DNA of 64,000 nt from Hybos culiciformis (lineage: Eukaryota; Arthropoda; Insecta; Diptera; Hybotidae): positions 11,263,829 through 11,327,828 of the forward strand of contig OZ023275.1 in the NCBI GenBank assembly GCA_964007475.1, given 5' to 3'. The notes beneath the pieces are model-generated. The model made no database searches and had not been told where the DNA came from. It saw nothing but the letters and a program-made list of their open reading frames with translations. The position numbers and the translations under genes were made by a program. This document shows positions 15,001 to 27,736 of the stretch, one piece after another (the first letter of the stretch is position 1; every line of letters begins with the position of its first letter).

Positions 15001-15921
15001 AGAAAAAAAAATCAAAAACATATTTAATATAAAAAAAAGTTATCAGAAACTACATACAAACGATGCCTTAATAAATCGAATTTTTATGTTTTTTTCTTTC
15101 TTTACTAAAAAAAACGATATTATGACCAGAATTTAAATTACTTTCATAAATGTTAAAATTATTACATTTTTCATTAAAAAAAATATTTAATATTAACTAA
15201 AATTAAACGATATAACTTTTTTGTCAGGAGACATTAATACATAAATATTTTAATATACATTTGATAAAGGTATATAATAATATATAACTCACGACCTAAC
15301 ATGAATCATGAACTAAAAAATGAATTCTAAACTTTTTGGATATTAATATCAGCATATCTTAAGTGTGTAGTATTTGTTTCCAATGATTATACTTCCAAGT
15401 TGAGGTATTCAATCTCAATGGTTTGTCATTTCATTTTATTTTTATTATGACTTTAAATTTTGTGCCCAAAAGTTATGACCAGAGTGACCGCAATCTACAA
15501 TACTGTAGATTACCATTCTCAAAATTTCTAGTCATACAAGTTTTTAATTCGCTCAGATACAGTTAAATTATTTCATATTAAAGTATGATACGGCATTCAA
15601 TGATGTTTCAAACGGAGATGACAGAATTTGTGAAAATGGAAAATAAATACGGTACAATACAAGAAGGGTTTTTAATTCCACATTTCCCTTAAATAATAAA
15701 ATTGCCCAAAATTGTATAATGTATTCGTCGATGACATTTATGTAGTGATTAATTAGTTGTATAGGATTTCCATCATCTTTATCTCTTAGATTTAAATTTC
15801 TTTAATTATGTTTATGAAAAAAAACTATTGTAAATATTCTGTCAACAAATAAATAATTTAATTGAATTGAATACGGTACAGTACAATTAATTTTTTGACA
15901 CTAAGTAGATACAGCTTATAG

Positions 15922-16623
15922 CAGGCCTGCCCATCCTTTTTGTACTAAAGTTCGACTTTTTTTAATCCAACTACATCGAGATCTACCCATATACAAAAAA
16001 ATTTGATCGGTATAACTTGAGTTTATTTCATTTCAATTTAAAATACAAAAAAAATTTACACAAAACAAGTCAAAACAAATGTAAATTATCAATTAAAAAA
16101 TTTATCAATTAAAAAATATAACTTTATTTAAAATTAAATAAAAAATATAACTTCATTCATCGTGATAATGGTAGATTTTAGTTTTCTTTGCAACGCTCAC
16201 TAGGTTTAGGTTTAGTTTTCTTTGCAACGCTCATTAGGGCTGGGAAAAGTTAAAAAAAACTTTGTACAGAAACAATAAAACAAGTATTTCAAAATTTAAA
16301 TAATATAATTACCAAAATAATAATAAGTAGTTGGTCACGTGAATTCTAAATCGAAACTAAAATATTCAAACAAATTCGAGTCAAATTCAAATAAATCGCT
16401 AGAATTCAGTAATTTTGAAGTTTTCTCATACTTAAAATAGGCAAGTAAAATAAAATTTAAAATAAGTTACCTAAGAGTCTGTTCACTTATTAGCAATTAT
16501 TTAAAAAATTTTGGGTTCACAAAATTTTTTTTTTTGTACCATTTTTAGTCTGTAGTATAAGATCGACCCAAATTCGTGTCGAGATCGACTGGTAGATCGC
16601 GATCGCCTGGTTGGGCAGCCCTG
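15922..16623. mobile_element. Non-autonomous hAT-type DNA transposon, 702 bp
   Basis: The element begins CAGGCCTGCCCA and ends TGGGCAGCCCTG, imperfect terminal inverted repeats of the CAGGGCTGCCC hAT type. It is flanked by a perfect 8-bp target-site duplication GCTTATAG at 15914-15921 and 16624-16631. Eight base pairs is the hAT hallmark. No transposase frame is present. The inside holds short tandem duplications near 16160-16240 (TTCTTTGCAACGCTCA twice) and a fragment of another repeat at 16471-16510. The right arm shows an apparently unfilled site near 56025-56047, so insertion followed the duplication. Confidence 0.9.
16471..16510. repeat. Fragment of dispersed TIR element
   Basis: About 40 bp starting CTAAGAGTCTGTTCACTTAT are shared with 63272-63310 with only a few changes. 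The fragment lies inside the hAT element at 15922-16623. It looks like one end of a separate repeat family whose tip resembles the TIR of the element at 63511-63885. Confidence 0.6.
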
Positions 16624-19600
16624 GCTTATAGCCTTAAATAATTTCACAAGTAAGTCACACCCATGGTGAATGAGTAAAAAATTCTTAATATCACTGTAAA
16701 TAAAATTAATTTAATTTGTGTAGTTTAAAAATCTATCTTAAGTGCATTTGTAAGAGCTTTCTAAAAGAATTTCGAAGCGTTCAAAAATAATATAAACCTA
16801 GTAGAAGAATACAAATAAAATTTCACAGCATGCCAAATAATTTTTTAATTGTGGCATTTTTTATAATTTTTTTTTTAATATGCAAAAACATTATAAGCTA
16901 TTTTTCTTTAAAATATGTACAGATATGTAGTAAATATGATATGAACATTTTTTTTTTTTGAAAAGAAATTCATAGAATTTAATGTGAAACTGAATTACCC
17001 CCTGAAGATATTTGTATATAAACTGTATTTTTTTATGATTATAAGCAAAAAATAGAAAATAAGAATCAATTTTTATGTAAACAGAAACACATTATGAACA
17101 TTATTCTTTTTTCTTTTTTTGTCTGATTTACATATTCAGTCGATATTATTCTTAGGAAAAAAATTGTATATCTTCTTTGGATGTTTCTAAACTTACAAAC
17201 ACGAAATATGAAATAGTGTTTTTTTTTTGCCACTTGCTTTATCTTCAATTTCTAAATATTCAGGAATTTTTTTTTATGTTTCAAGATTACTGACCAATCT
17301 ACAATTTATACATATTGTACAGTTATTGTAGGTTCCATAAATTTACGATATAGTGCGATATAGTGGTTTACATATCCGATTTCAGTATTAAAAAATTTAA
17401 TATATTTCAGAACATTTTTACATTTATCGTTTAAAGTTCCGATATGGTCATGGTCGTGCTTTAGTTAAGTTCCATTAAAAGATATATGATTGAATATCAA
17501 TAGAATAGAAAGTTCTGACGTATCATGTGCCTACCTCATTTGAAGTTTACTCGATCAATTTCATTCTTATTTTACCTATAATAAATTATGCTACAGGTTT
17601 TATTTAAATCAGACGATAATTAAATTGGCACTTCATCTATTCATATAATTAACTAGATACCCTTCCTGATAATTAATTCCTATATTAAAAACTTTGAAAT
17701 ATAACTGCATAAAAATAATAATTTTTTTATGTACGTTCAAAAATATAGAACAGTAAGTACTTCATAAATGAAGTATGTATAGGATTTCGTTTCAGCATTT
17801 CGGTTTAGGATACTTTAATTTTAAGATACCTCCGTCACAATCAGGGGATCAACATACTTCTTTAGAGTCTCTGCAATATCATACCAAAAGAATTTAGTCA
17901 CATATACAAATATAACAATTTTAACCAAAACCAAACCCAAGTCCGAATCTTTGAGCTATGGCCATTTTTTCTACCCATGTGCTTTATTTTAATCAGAATT
18001 CATTTCATATAATAACAAATTTTGAAAAATGTTATATGAAAATTATTTAGACCGTTGGTTTGTTGACAGCCTCGATGTCCGAAACCTGAATAGATAGAAT
18101 CTTTAAAAGGATGAAAACCGCTTGGCTGGTTTGGCTGACGGACGGACAGACATTTAATGAAAACATAAAGACCGTTTTTTTTTTTAATTTTTAATGGAAA
18201 AGGGCATAAAAACTAAAATGAAAATTATAAATTGATGAATGAATACGGCAAATTAAATACCTATTAATTTCTGAAAATATACGTAAAAAAAACTATTTGC
18301 TGTCATTTCGCACTCAATCCCCAAAGTTTTTTCTATAAGAAATTTGCTTAATTTTTTCATAAGAAAAAAAAAATTGTTTACTTCCAAAATAAAAAAAGTA
18401 ATTTTTTGCTCTTTGTTTATTTTTTAATCAACTTTTTATAAAAAGAAAATTAAAAAAAAAAAAATTAATAAACAATTTTTTTTTCATTAAGATAACTTTT
18501 ATTAAAGAAATTTTCCTGTAATAAAAATTAATAAAAAAAAACTAATTTTCTTTTTTCTTTTTAGATAGTCTGACTTTTTTTTTATACGGTTAAAAAAAAT
18601 AAACAACTTAAAAGACAGCAATGTCATTAAGACAATTTTGTTTATAATAAATACATTTTTTTTCCAATGTTGTTTTTGAACTTTGTAAATATTACTATGT
18701 ACAATTATACACACATGCATTTATACAATGTGGAAAATAATGGACAATTAAGGCACCATGCGATAATGCCTGCCTTATCTAGAGTTAACATAATGTCCAT
18801 CAAAAAAACAACATAATGTCTGTATATACAAAACCAAACGAAATAAGACCTAAGGGATGGCTAAGGGATTTGCTTCCGACTCTTACAATTATACCTCTAT
18901 TATAGGGCACAGAATATCCTGAGCTTTTACATAACAATTTATTATACAAATGTCATGTAAACTACGGATATATAATATCATTATCATATTATTTACTTAA
19001 CTGTTCCATATAATCTATAATAACAATAATTGATGAAAATAAGACAAATGGAGGTATTAAAATTCTCAATTTCTAGAATATTATAATATTAAAAATAAAA
19101 TATAAAATAGATCTTAAAATTAATTTCATATACTATTGAAATGAGCTTAAATTAAAAAATTATCGGTTTTTTTAATTTTTTTAATTAACGTTTAATGATA
19201 GCCCATAATAGTAATTATATACACTTACAAAAGTTTGTCTTAAAAAAATATGATGTAATTAAAAATTTATTATTGTTTTAAAATTCTTAATATTTTTTTT
19301 CATTATAACTAATTTCATTATTTATTTATGAAAAAAAAGTGTTAAGTAATTATTATGTTGAAAAAAATTTAAGAAATATATATTTAGGGTAATCACTATT
19401 AATTTAATAGCTGATGGTACGTTCATATTTATTTAAGTGATATTGGTGTCATTTAGATTTTAATATAGCGATAAAATGTTCAATCTCGATATTTTCGTGT
19501 CTGACAATAATTACAACCAATTATATTCCTATTTTATAATCTTATATAAAATTTCAATTTTAAATACAAACCCAAATAATTTAAGTTCTCCCTATTATTA

Positions 19601-19813
19601 TAGCAAATATTATATTTGGGAACTGTCAAAGAAAATAACAAAAAACAAAATTAAAAATTTTGAAAGTAACACCTTTTAAAATTCTAAAACAAATTTTAGA
19701 CTGCTTTCCTTGATGTTTATTCAAGTATGGATATTTTTTTTATTTGCGCCTCTATTGCGAAATTTGTGGCAATCATTTTTTGGTTGTATAAATAAATAAT
19801 GATATTTCGCTGA

Positions 19814-20225
19814 ATATATCTGTGGCCACATGACATAACCGCTTAAGTCGAGTTAGGCGGTTATGATTTTATTGTTCCAAACTGTTGGTCCTATGATTCT
19901 ACGTATACTCACAAATTTTTACGTTCCTAGCTTTACAATTAAACTTTTTACAGCCAAAAACATAATAGCCAAAGTCGTTTTTAATCTTTTATAATTTTGG
20001 AATAACAGCTTAACTCTGATTATTTTTCAGAAATCAAAAAAAAAATTTCTTATCTTAACATAATAAGTCTTTATTCCAATCATTCTTTTGTTTTTTTAAT
20101 ACTTAGATTTTTTCCTAACTTAACTTTAGCCAATTTGAAACTTTAAAGATTTGAAACTTTAAACTGCTCTCCTGAAAAGTAGCAAAATCGACTTAGGCGA
20201 TTATGTCATGTGCCCACAGATATAT
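19814..20225. mobile_element. 412-bp TIR element
   Basis: The two ends are long inverted repeats of about 40 bp: left ATATATCTGTGGCCACATGA, right the reverse complement with a single change in that stretch, then continuing through CATAA, CGC and TAAGTCGA. The ends lie in TATA sequence, so the exact edge and target duplication (possibly TA) are ambiguous. There is no coding capacity. Matching right-arm sequence (about 53600-53820) shows no copy. The superfamily is not assigned. Confidence 0.75.
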
Positions 20226-22810
20226 ACACACATATGTCTGTGCATAAATTATGAAAAATAACCATGCATAAGCAAATATAAATTTAAATTACCTAAGTAT
20301 AAACAAACATTTAAAGATTTATAATTAAATAATTAAAATATAAATATGTTTGACAACGAAAAAGATTTCATTAGTTGTTTTACTATAAAATTTTGATGTT
20401 GAATGTTAACAAAATTTTATCTTTTAGAAAACTGATTATATGTAAATAGAAAATTATTCCATCATAAATAATATTTGAAAATAATAAATTATTGGTATTT
20501 TTTTTGTTACTGCAGAAATTTCCTGCACTACTGTTTAGTTCACATTCATACTATATGTTTAATATATAGTTTTCATGGATGTGTACTAAGAATTCCTAAA
20601 TATTTATGTAAATCTCAAAAACTACTACGAATCATTTGGCATTAACTTTGAAAAAAATATATGAGAAGAATTTTACAACGCAATGCGGCTGTACAATTCA
20701 AAGTTTTTGTAAAGATTTATTGATTGTGAATACATTTTCCTAGATATTTGAATGAATAAACATTTAATTTAATGGAATTAATAAGTGGAATCCGTACTAA
20801 AAAAGTTTTTCGTATTATCAGATTAAGGTGTTAATAACTAATCAATTATGTAATTTTCGGAAAATTATAAAGTTAATTTAATTACGTACGCTATTTTCGT
20901 TAATTTAACTAAATAATACACGTATGTTATGTTCTATGAAATTTTCTTGGAATAAAATATATTTTTAAGTATATTTCTAAATTATAATTTTTTTTTTAAT
21001 TTGAACAAAAACAAATTTCCATTGCTGATAATTTTTAATTTCATATATTTCTTGGAATTAATTTAGGTAATAATAATTAATACCTACAAGCATAAAATTT
21101 TCATTTATTTAAAAAATAATTATAAACAAAAAAAAATATTTTTTTCTATCTAAAAATGCAAAATAATTTAAATGATTTTAACTTTTGTTTATTTATTTTT
21201 AATTCAAATTATCATAGCAAAATAAATCGAATTTAATAATTCTCTATAAATGATGTATCGATAGTACTACATAATATATACATATTATATACCTAGGTAC
21301 ATATATTTTGAATAAATCGATAAAATTTTCCATATAAAATAATTTTTTTCTAGCTCATCATGTTTTCAATACATATATGTACATAACTATTTCTATTAAT
21401 GTACATATGTACATAACACATAGTGTATATAACTATATACAGCGAAAACATTTTTTTTTGTTTCCTTAAAATATTTGTCAATCGTTATTAAAGAAAACGA
21501 TGACTATATGAGTTTTTCTTAAGTTGAGTGCATTCATGAATATCTGTTGATATCAGATGCATTATGCAAAATAATGTTTACTTTTTATTATTCTCTTTGA
21601 TTTATGCAACACGAATTCATGTAAATTAAATTTTAACTTAAACATGAGAAATTTTATGTTGTATATCTCATAGTTAGTTGCTTCTTCCATTAATGTCTTT
21701 CTCTATAGATTTTCACTTATTTGACTTATTTGTCTGGTGCTCGTTAGATATACCATATGGAAAACCACTTAAATGATAAAATAAGTTTGCAGGTAAATTT
21801 TTAAATTTACATATTACTATTTAATCTGTTAGCTTAAAATCACCCAGAAACAGTAAATAACAACAACAAGGCCGTTCGAACAAAAATTCAAACTTAGAAC
21901 ATGTTAATTTTTGACATTTAACCCTAAAAACTCAAAAAAATTTTATTATAAACTTTTTGGCTTAGACATAAAAATTGTAAACTAATTATTACTGCGCTAG
22001 TGATAATAACTAATAATACAAGTTTTTTTCAGAATGTACATTTCATAGACTTTTAAAAAAATAATGTAATTCAAACTATTTAATTGCCTTGGGAGAATAA
22101 AAAGTACAAAAGGTAAATAAACCTTAAAGAAGTTTAACGAACATTATTGAAAGTCAATTAGTGTTATAGAACAAATCATAGATAAAAATAAATTGAAAAA
22201 AAAATATATTTTTTTAATGATTATTTATTTGGGCTACTTTTATCTATTATAGGTATGAAAGCATAATATAGTGAGTGGATTTTTTTGTTTATTTAGAAAT
22301 TTTGTTGTGAAGAAAACAAAATAACCATGAGAATATATCAGTTATACGTATATGTATATTATTAGTTTCAACCTGAGTCATATCATGCAGAGAAGTTACA
22401 TTAAAAAAAAAAATGTTTTAATGTAATTACATGCATATAAGCATAGGGAATAATGTTTTTAATTATGAAAACATATTAAAGTGTATGTATATAAATAATA
22501 ATGTTAGTTATTTAAAAAAAAAAAAATAACTACGTAATTATATAAAGTCGAGAGCCTTGCAAATTATGGATGGTATATAAAAATATGTTTTTATAATTAA
22601 ATCTATTGTATCACTAAAATTACTTTTATTCTTTTGTAATGCCATTGCAAAATCGAACTGAAATAATTAGACTTGTATTTGAAGAGTTGAGGATTTTGCA
22701 TTCAGCCATAGATATTTAAAACTCAAAATTTTGGTTTTGATTTAGAAAAGCAATTTGATCTTATTTATGAATTTATTTGTGCTCATTTATATTAATAGAA
22801 TTTTGTCTCT

Positions 22811-22870
22811 AAGCGTTCGTCGTGGCGGTCGTGAGTTGAATTCTCACCTCAGACTAGAATTGATATAACA
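22811..22870 (+). mobile_element. SINE fragment, B-box half
   Basis: A sequence with GTCGTGAGTTGAATTCTCAC followed by CTCAGACTAGAATT matches the B-box and downstream part of the tRNA-like SINE at 38669 (GTCGTGGGTTCGATTCCGAC, then CTCTGACTCGAATT). The A-box half is missing or deleted, so this is a decayed partial copy. Confidence 0.5.
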
Positions 22871-24128
22871 AACATCTTTATTATTCATTTACATATATAT
22901 TATCAATTTATTACTGATTTTTTATCATGTTTGATCATCTACCGCCATTATAGCTAATTATTTTAAAAATAATGTTCAAATCCTTATTGAAACTTATGTG
23001 TAAAACGAATAATACTGAAATTAAATTTATATAATTTTTAAATTAATCATTCAACTTTAATTCAATTCAATCAGATAAAAACCTTATAGATATTTGCTCT
23101 TAGAAGCTTGATGTAATTAATTATTATATACATAGTGCGTTTCAGGACTACAGAATCATTATTTCATTATTTTCATTATTTTAACTTTTTTTAATATTGT
23201 TATCTTAAAGAAGTACCTTTAATAGAAAATTTGATTAGAAACATGAAATAACGTCAACTTTTAACTTATTTTTTTGGATTTCAAAGAAGATTTTTGGAAT
23301 ATTCCGTGATCGTAATGACAAAATTGAAAATACTAAAATTATCTACATTCAATTACCCATCAAATAGTATCGTAAATCTAAAAATGTAAACTTTTAGAAC
23401 TCAATTTCACAATTTTTATACGAAAAAACCTTCTAAATGTGAGAAATATAAAACTTAAAAGAGTGGTTCTATAATTTTGAAACGCACTATATAAGTGAGA
23501 TAAAAGCTTAATATGGTTTATTTTACATATTTTTTGAATATAAACCTTTTTTTTCTGCAAAGAATATAGTATAGAAGTATACAAAGTATTTACCGCAAAA
23601 CTTTATAAATTGCAAATAATACGTAAAATATCAAGTATAAAGTTTTTTAAAAATATACACTTTGTATTTTATTATTAGAAATTTCCACATCACATGAACA
23701 ATTTATCTTATCCCAACCCAGAAAGCACAATAAATATGGTTTTTGTAAAAGATTAGTTGAAAAAACATTATATTTTTTTTATTATATAAAATAAAATAGA
23801 TGACTTTAAAGATAATTTCATATGACAAATTACAGAACTTTTGCAAATTATTTTTTCAAATAAAAAATAAATATACCTCTAATATCTATTAAGAGAACTT
23901 AATAGATTTCTATATATGGAATTATAGAGGTCCATGTTCCACCTTATAGATATTATTACATTTCAAGGTATAACAAAAATTTTGTTTGCAAAAAAAATTA
24001 TTATTATATTGTAGTAAAAAGAATAAGAAAATATAATTTTTATTATTTTTTAATACAATACTTAAAGTCTGTTTTAGAACGTAAATTAAATATGTAGACT
24101 TAGAATTTGAGATATAAATGGTTGGAAC

Positions 24129-24350
24129 TTAAATTCGAAACATATAATATTTCCTTAAGTTTTCCTTTGTTGGGGCTACGCATTGACAAATCAGATGTTC
24201 AACGATTTCCACCTGGTTAAAGTCTCCGTATTTTTTATACTTATCAAAGCCGAGTTGTTTCTGTTAGTCTATGTATCTACACTCTCTGTGCTTTCCTGAT
24301 AATCGAAGGCTTGTATTTGTGTTATCCAGCCGTTTTTGCGAGTTACTGTT
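24129..24350 (-). pseudogene. Non-LTR retrotransposon relic (RNase H C-terminal region)
   Basis: One minus-strand frame, broken by a single internal stop, reads LRLSGKHRECRYID, stop, QKQLGFDKYKKYGDFNQVE, then IVEHLICQCVAP and ends at a stop at 24129-24131. This resembles the region of jockey/I/R1-type LINE ORF2 proteins after the RNase H core, which has a consensus like LGL..C..C....E(T/I)VEHLLC.CPA. Two expected cysteines appear to have become tyrosines (KYKKY). The match rests on remembered family pattern, not a search. The stretch is in the part of the left arm (about 23960-25500) that is about 1 kb longer than its right-arm partner. Confidence 0.55.
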
Positions 24351-27300
24351 ACGTAAAATATCAGATATTTGTTAAATAAAATAAAGGGGTTAATATTTGC
24401 ATTATTACCAACTAACATAGAATTGGCTTTGATTCATAATGTATAAAACTTTTTCTTTCAAATAAAAAATTTGTAATGTATAACAAAATAATTTTTCAAT
24501 AAGATCATTCGTATTAAATTTCATATTAAATTTTAGACCATCACTTTTCCATCTTCATACAAAATAAAAACATTGTATAATTCAAGTTCAACATCATTTA
24601 ATATTGTTCGAAAAGTAAAAATAAGTTTATTTTTTAAAGTTGTTTAATCGCTTTCTAAAAGTAGTATTGTATATAATGCAATAATAAAAATCTACTAAGT
24701 GAAAGTATTTATTAATTAAAACGAAAGCATATATACAAAAAATAAGTGTCATCATATCACAACTAATCTTTATACAAAATTTTAGTTTTTCAACTCAAAA
24801 ACCTAAAAAATGTTATACAACTTTTTGCAATATCTAAATATTACATCCTTAGATACTTCATATCAAATTAAAAGTTTTCATAGGAAGTTTAAGACATTTT
24901 AAAATATGTACCTATAAAGGTATTTTATATTTTCGTATTATAAATTTAATATTCTAATCTTTTGGAAAAGGTGTTAACTTGAAGTTGTATAATAATATAG
25001 AAGTTATTTTTATAATTTTCTTGTTGATATAATGAAAGTTGTATGTATAGCATGATGTAAATTAAATGGGTAAAATATTTGAATACTGAAAAATATGCAA
25101 TTATTTTGAAATTTTATATTAAATTACAATAATGGCAAATTAAAATGATTCAAAAAAAATTTGTTTAATTTCTGAATTATTCTAATTTCAAACAACAGAT
25201 TTTCTTCTACAAATATCTTATTTTACAGGAAAAATTCTAAATAAAATAATACTTAATAAATTATAGAAGGAATAAGCCGAGTAAGTGAGATAAATTTTAA
25301 AATAATATCTCTGAATTATATTTATGAACCCTTACTATCTATATTATCTTCACAAATTCCTATTTGTAAAGTTGTCTTTTGCACTATTAACTAAATTCCA
25401 AAAGTTTTTAATACTCAGTTAGAGATAGAAAATATTACATAGCAAGTATATGGTTAATGAAATCTATAGCTCATTATTTATCAAAATAACTTAGTCACAA
25501 AATGTATACCAAAAAAAATTTCATTCCATACCTTGTATCTTCAAAAAGATTATAATTTCAATGTTATACTAAGCTTCTGTTCAAAACATGAAATTCTAAT
25601 AAAGAAATTTAATTTCCGTAAAAACTTATTTTAAATATGATATTCTTTTGATTAGTTTCCTGTCAACGTGATAAATTATGTCATTATACAGAGAGAAGTA
25701 GAACGCATTTTACATACAAAAATAAAGATTATGTAATATACTAAGTACATAATCACATCATTAAATTTTAAACTTTCAATTCTGAGTGATTTTTACATAC
25801 ATAAGTATATTTAAATAATTCATTGTTATTTTGCCTTTTGAAAATGTGTGGAAGTAGATAATTGTGATATTGCAATTGAATTATAATAAATTTTAAAGTT
25901 CACAGATGCCCAATTTGATTCTTGTTCATTTTGTAATTATATGATTATATGATATATAGCCGTCGAGAAAACAAGCATTTTATTTCGTGTACCGAACTGC
26001 TTCTCTTATGCATGACAAACGAAAGTTAAAGTCATTGCTTCCAAAATCAACTACATAATGTCATGAAAATGCCATCAAGTAATATGAATTAAAAAGGAAC
26101 CTCTTCGACCTAATCGATGATGTCTTGATTCCAATCCCTATTGGAATAATACTAAATTTTATTGTGTCCCAATAGGAATTTGAAATAAATCCGTCATTCA
26201 CGAAGTCAACAGGAAAAAATACTGGAGTGTTTCTTTTGTGATTAGGAATTCTGATAAAACTTTTATCCACAGAAAATTTAAATATATATTTTTAAATAAA
26301 TTTCCATCGATTTTTCATTTAAATTTGATATAAGAAATAAAAAGCACTTAAGTTCACTTACACAATCGCATTTCAGCCAACGATTTGAATAATAGTCTCG
26401 ATATACAAATAATTTTACATTCATTCAATATCTGGCACACAATCAATTCAATTTAAAAATGATCAAATTTAATGTTATTGGCTTTGTCTTTGAAGAAAAT
26501 TGAATTCTATGTACAGATGCACACATAAAAATAAAAATTACGTCAACAGCCCTTTTTAATAAACTTAATAATAATAGCGCAATAGTTTTAAATTAATATT
26601 ATATTCTTGTGACAACTATTACATGTAGAAAGTATTTTGCATTTGCCAATAATCTATTCAGATTTATAAGTTGCACTAATTTAAATCAGAGAAATAATGC
26701 ATTTCATGGTTGTTTATTGCTATTATTTTTCAGGAAATATAAACAAAATAAAATTTAGAATAATATTTATTTTTTATTTTTTGCTTGGAATATAAATTAA
26801 ATTTGTTTATCGCACATTTTAATAAATTTTATTATTTTTTTTGTGGGAGGAATTGTGCCGAATAAATAAATTATAAATTTTAGACAAAATTAATATACTT
26901 TGTTCAGTATCTTTCTGCACCTCTTAATATTCGAATTATTTTTTTTTAGTGGTTTGGAGACTTAATAACTTACTTCATTATTTATCACATACAAGATACA
27001 AGTTTTGATTTCATTAATTTCAAAAACTAATTCATTTTAAACGATTCTCTTCCAATTTTTCCGAATTTTACAGTAGAGATTTACAAGAAATCATTAACAA
27101 AATATAACAAGTCAGAATCAAACATTTTAGTTCAATTATAAAATGATCTTGAGAGATATACAAAATCATAATATTCAATTTAGCATAATAATTTAACAAT
27201 TACAACAATTATACTAAATCTATCATGACGGTTTCATGTTCGTTTTATTGTAGTATTATAAGATAAATGAAAATTAAAAAAAAATTATAATTAATGTTAA

Positions 27301-27486
27301 AAATCGCAGTGTATAAATGTAGAATAGTATTTGTTCTAAATTTTCACATAATTCTATTCTATATTCCCACAAATTTTTTTCCTGTTTTCGCTTTCCATTT
27401 AAAAGAAGATTAATATAAAAAAAAGTTAAATAGATGATTCATGAACAAAAAATTTTGAATCTTTATGAAAAAAACTTAAATATAAG

Positions 27487-27736
27487 CAGTGCGGCCGTTG
27501 TCTTCACCTTTTTTCGATGGTAAACGAGAGCAAATTTTTTAAAACATAAAAAAAAAATTTAGGATAGTAAAAAAAATGCGAAAAAATATAATTCGAAATA
27601 TAATTTGGTTTCTGGCCAGAAAATATTAATTTTTGATTTTTTTTACAATCAATTTAACAAGGCGTACGCCGTTCCTCCATAAAATTTAACAAGTACCACA
27701 GCGTTCCCCCGCGTCCCCCCTACTCCGGCAGCCCTG
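27487..27736. mobile_element. hAT-like MITE, 250 bp
   Basis: It begins CAGTGCGGCCGTTG and ends CCGGCAGCCCTG, short imperfect TIRs of hAT type. The flanks AATATAAG (27479-27486) and AGTATAAG (27737-27744) form an 8-bp target duplication with one mismatch. The end is GC- and C-rich compared with its surroundings. No ORF is present. It sits in the left-arm region that has no clear right-arm partner. Confidence 0.7.

Noticed and set aside
15700..15890. Possible LINE 3' end with an AATTG-type tail
   Set aside because: No coding signature and no defined tail; A/T-rich sequence can give this by chance.
17840..18170. Stretch with GACGGACGGACAGAC, a motif often seen in insect dispersed repeats
   Set aside because: No ends, target duplication or second copy in the window could be found.
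26061..26270. 69-codon minus-strand frame with a less biased composition
   Set aside because: No recognisable motif, and no matching frame in the right arm; a local near-palindrome near 26130-26180 accounts for part of it.
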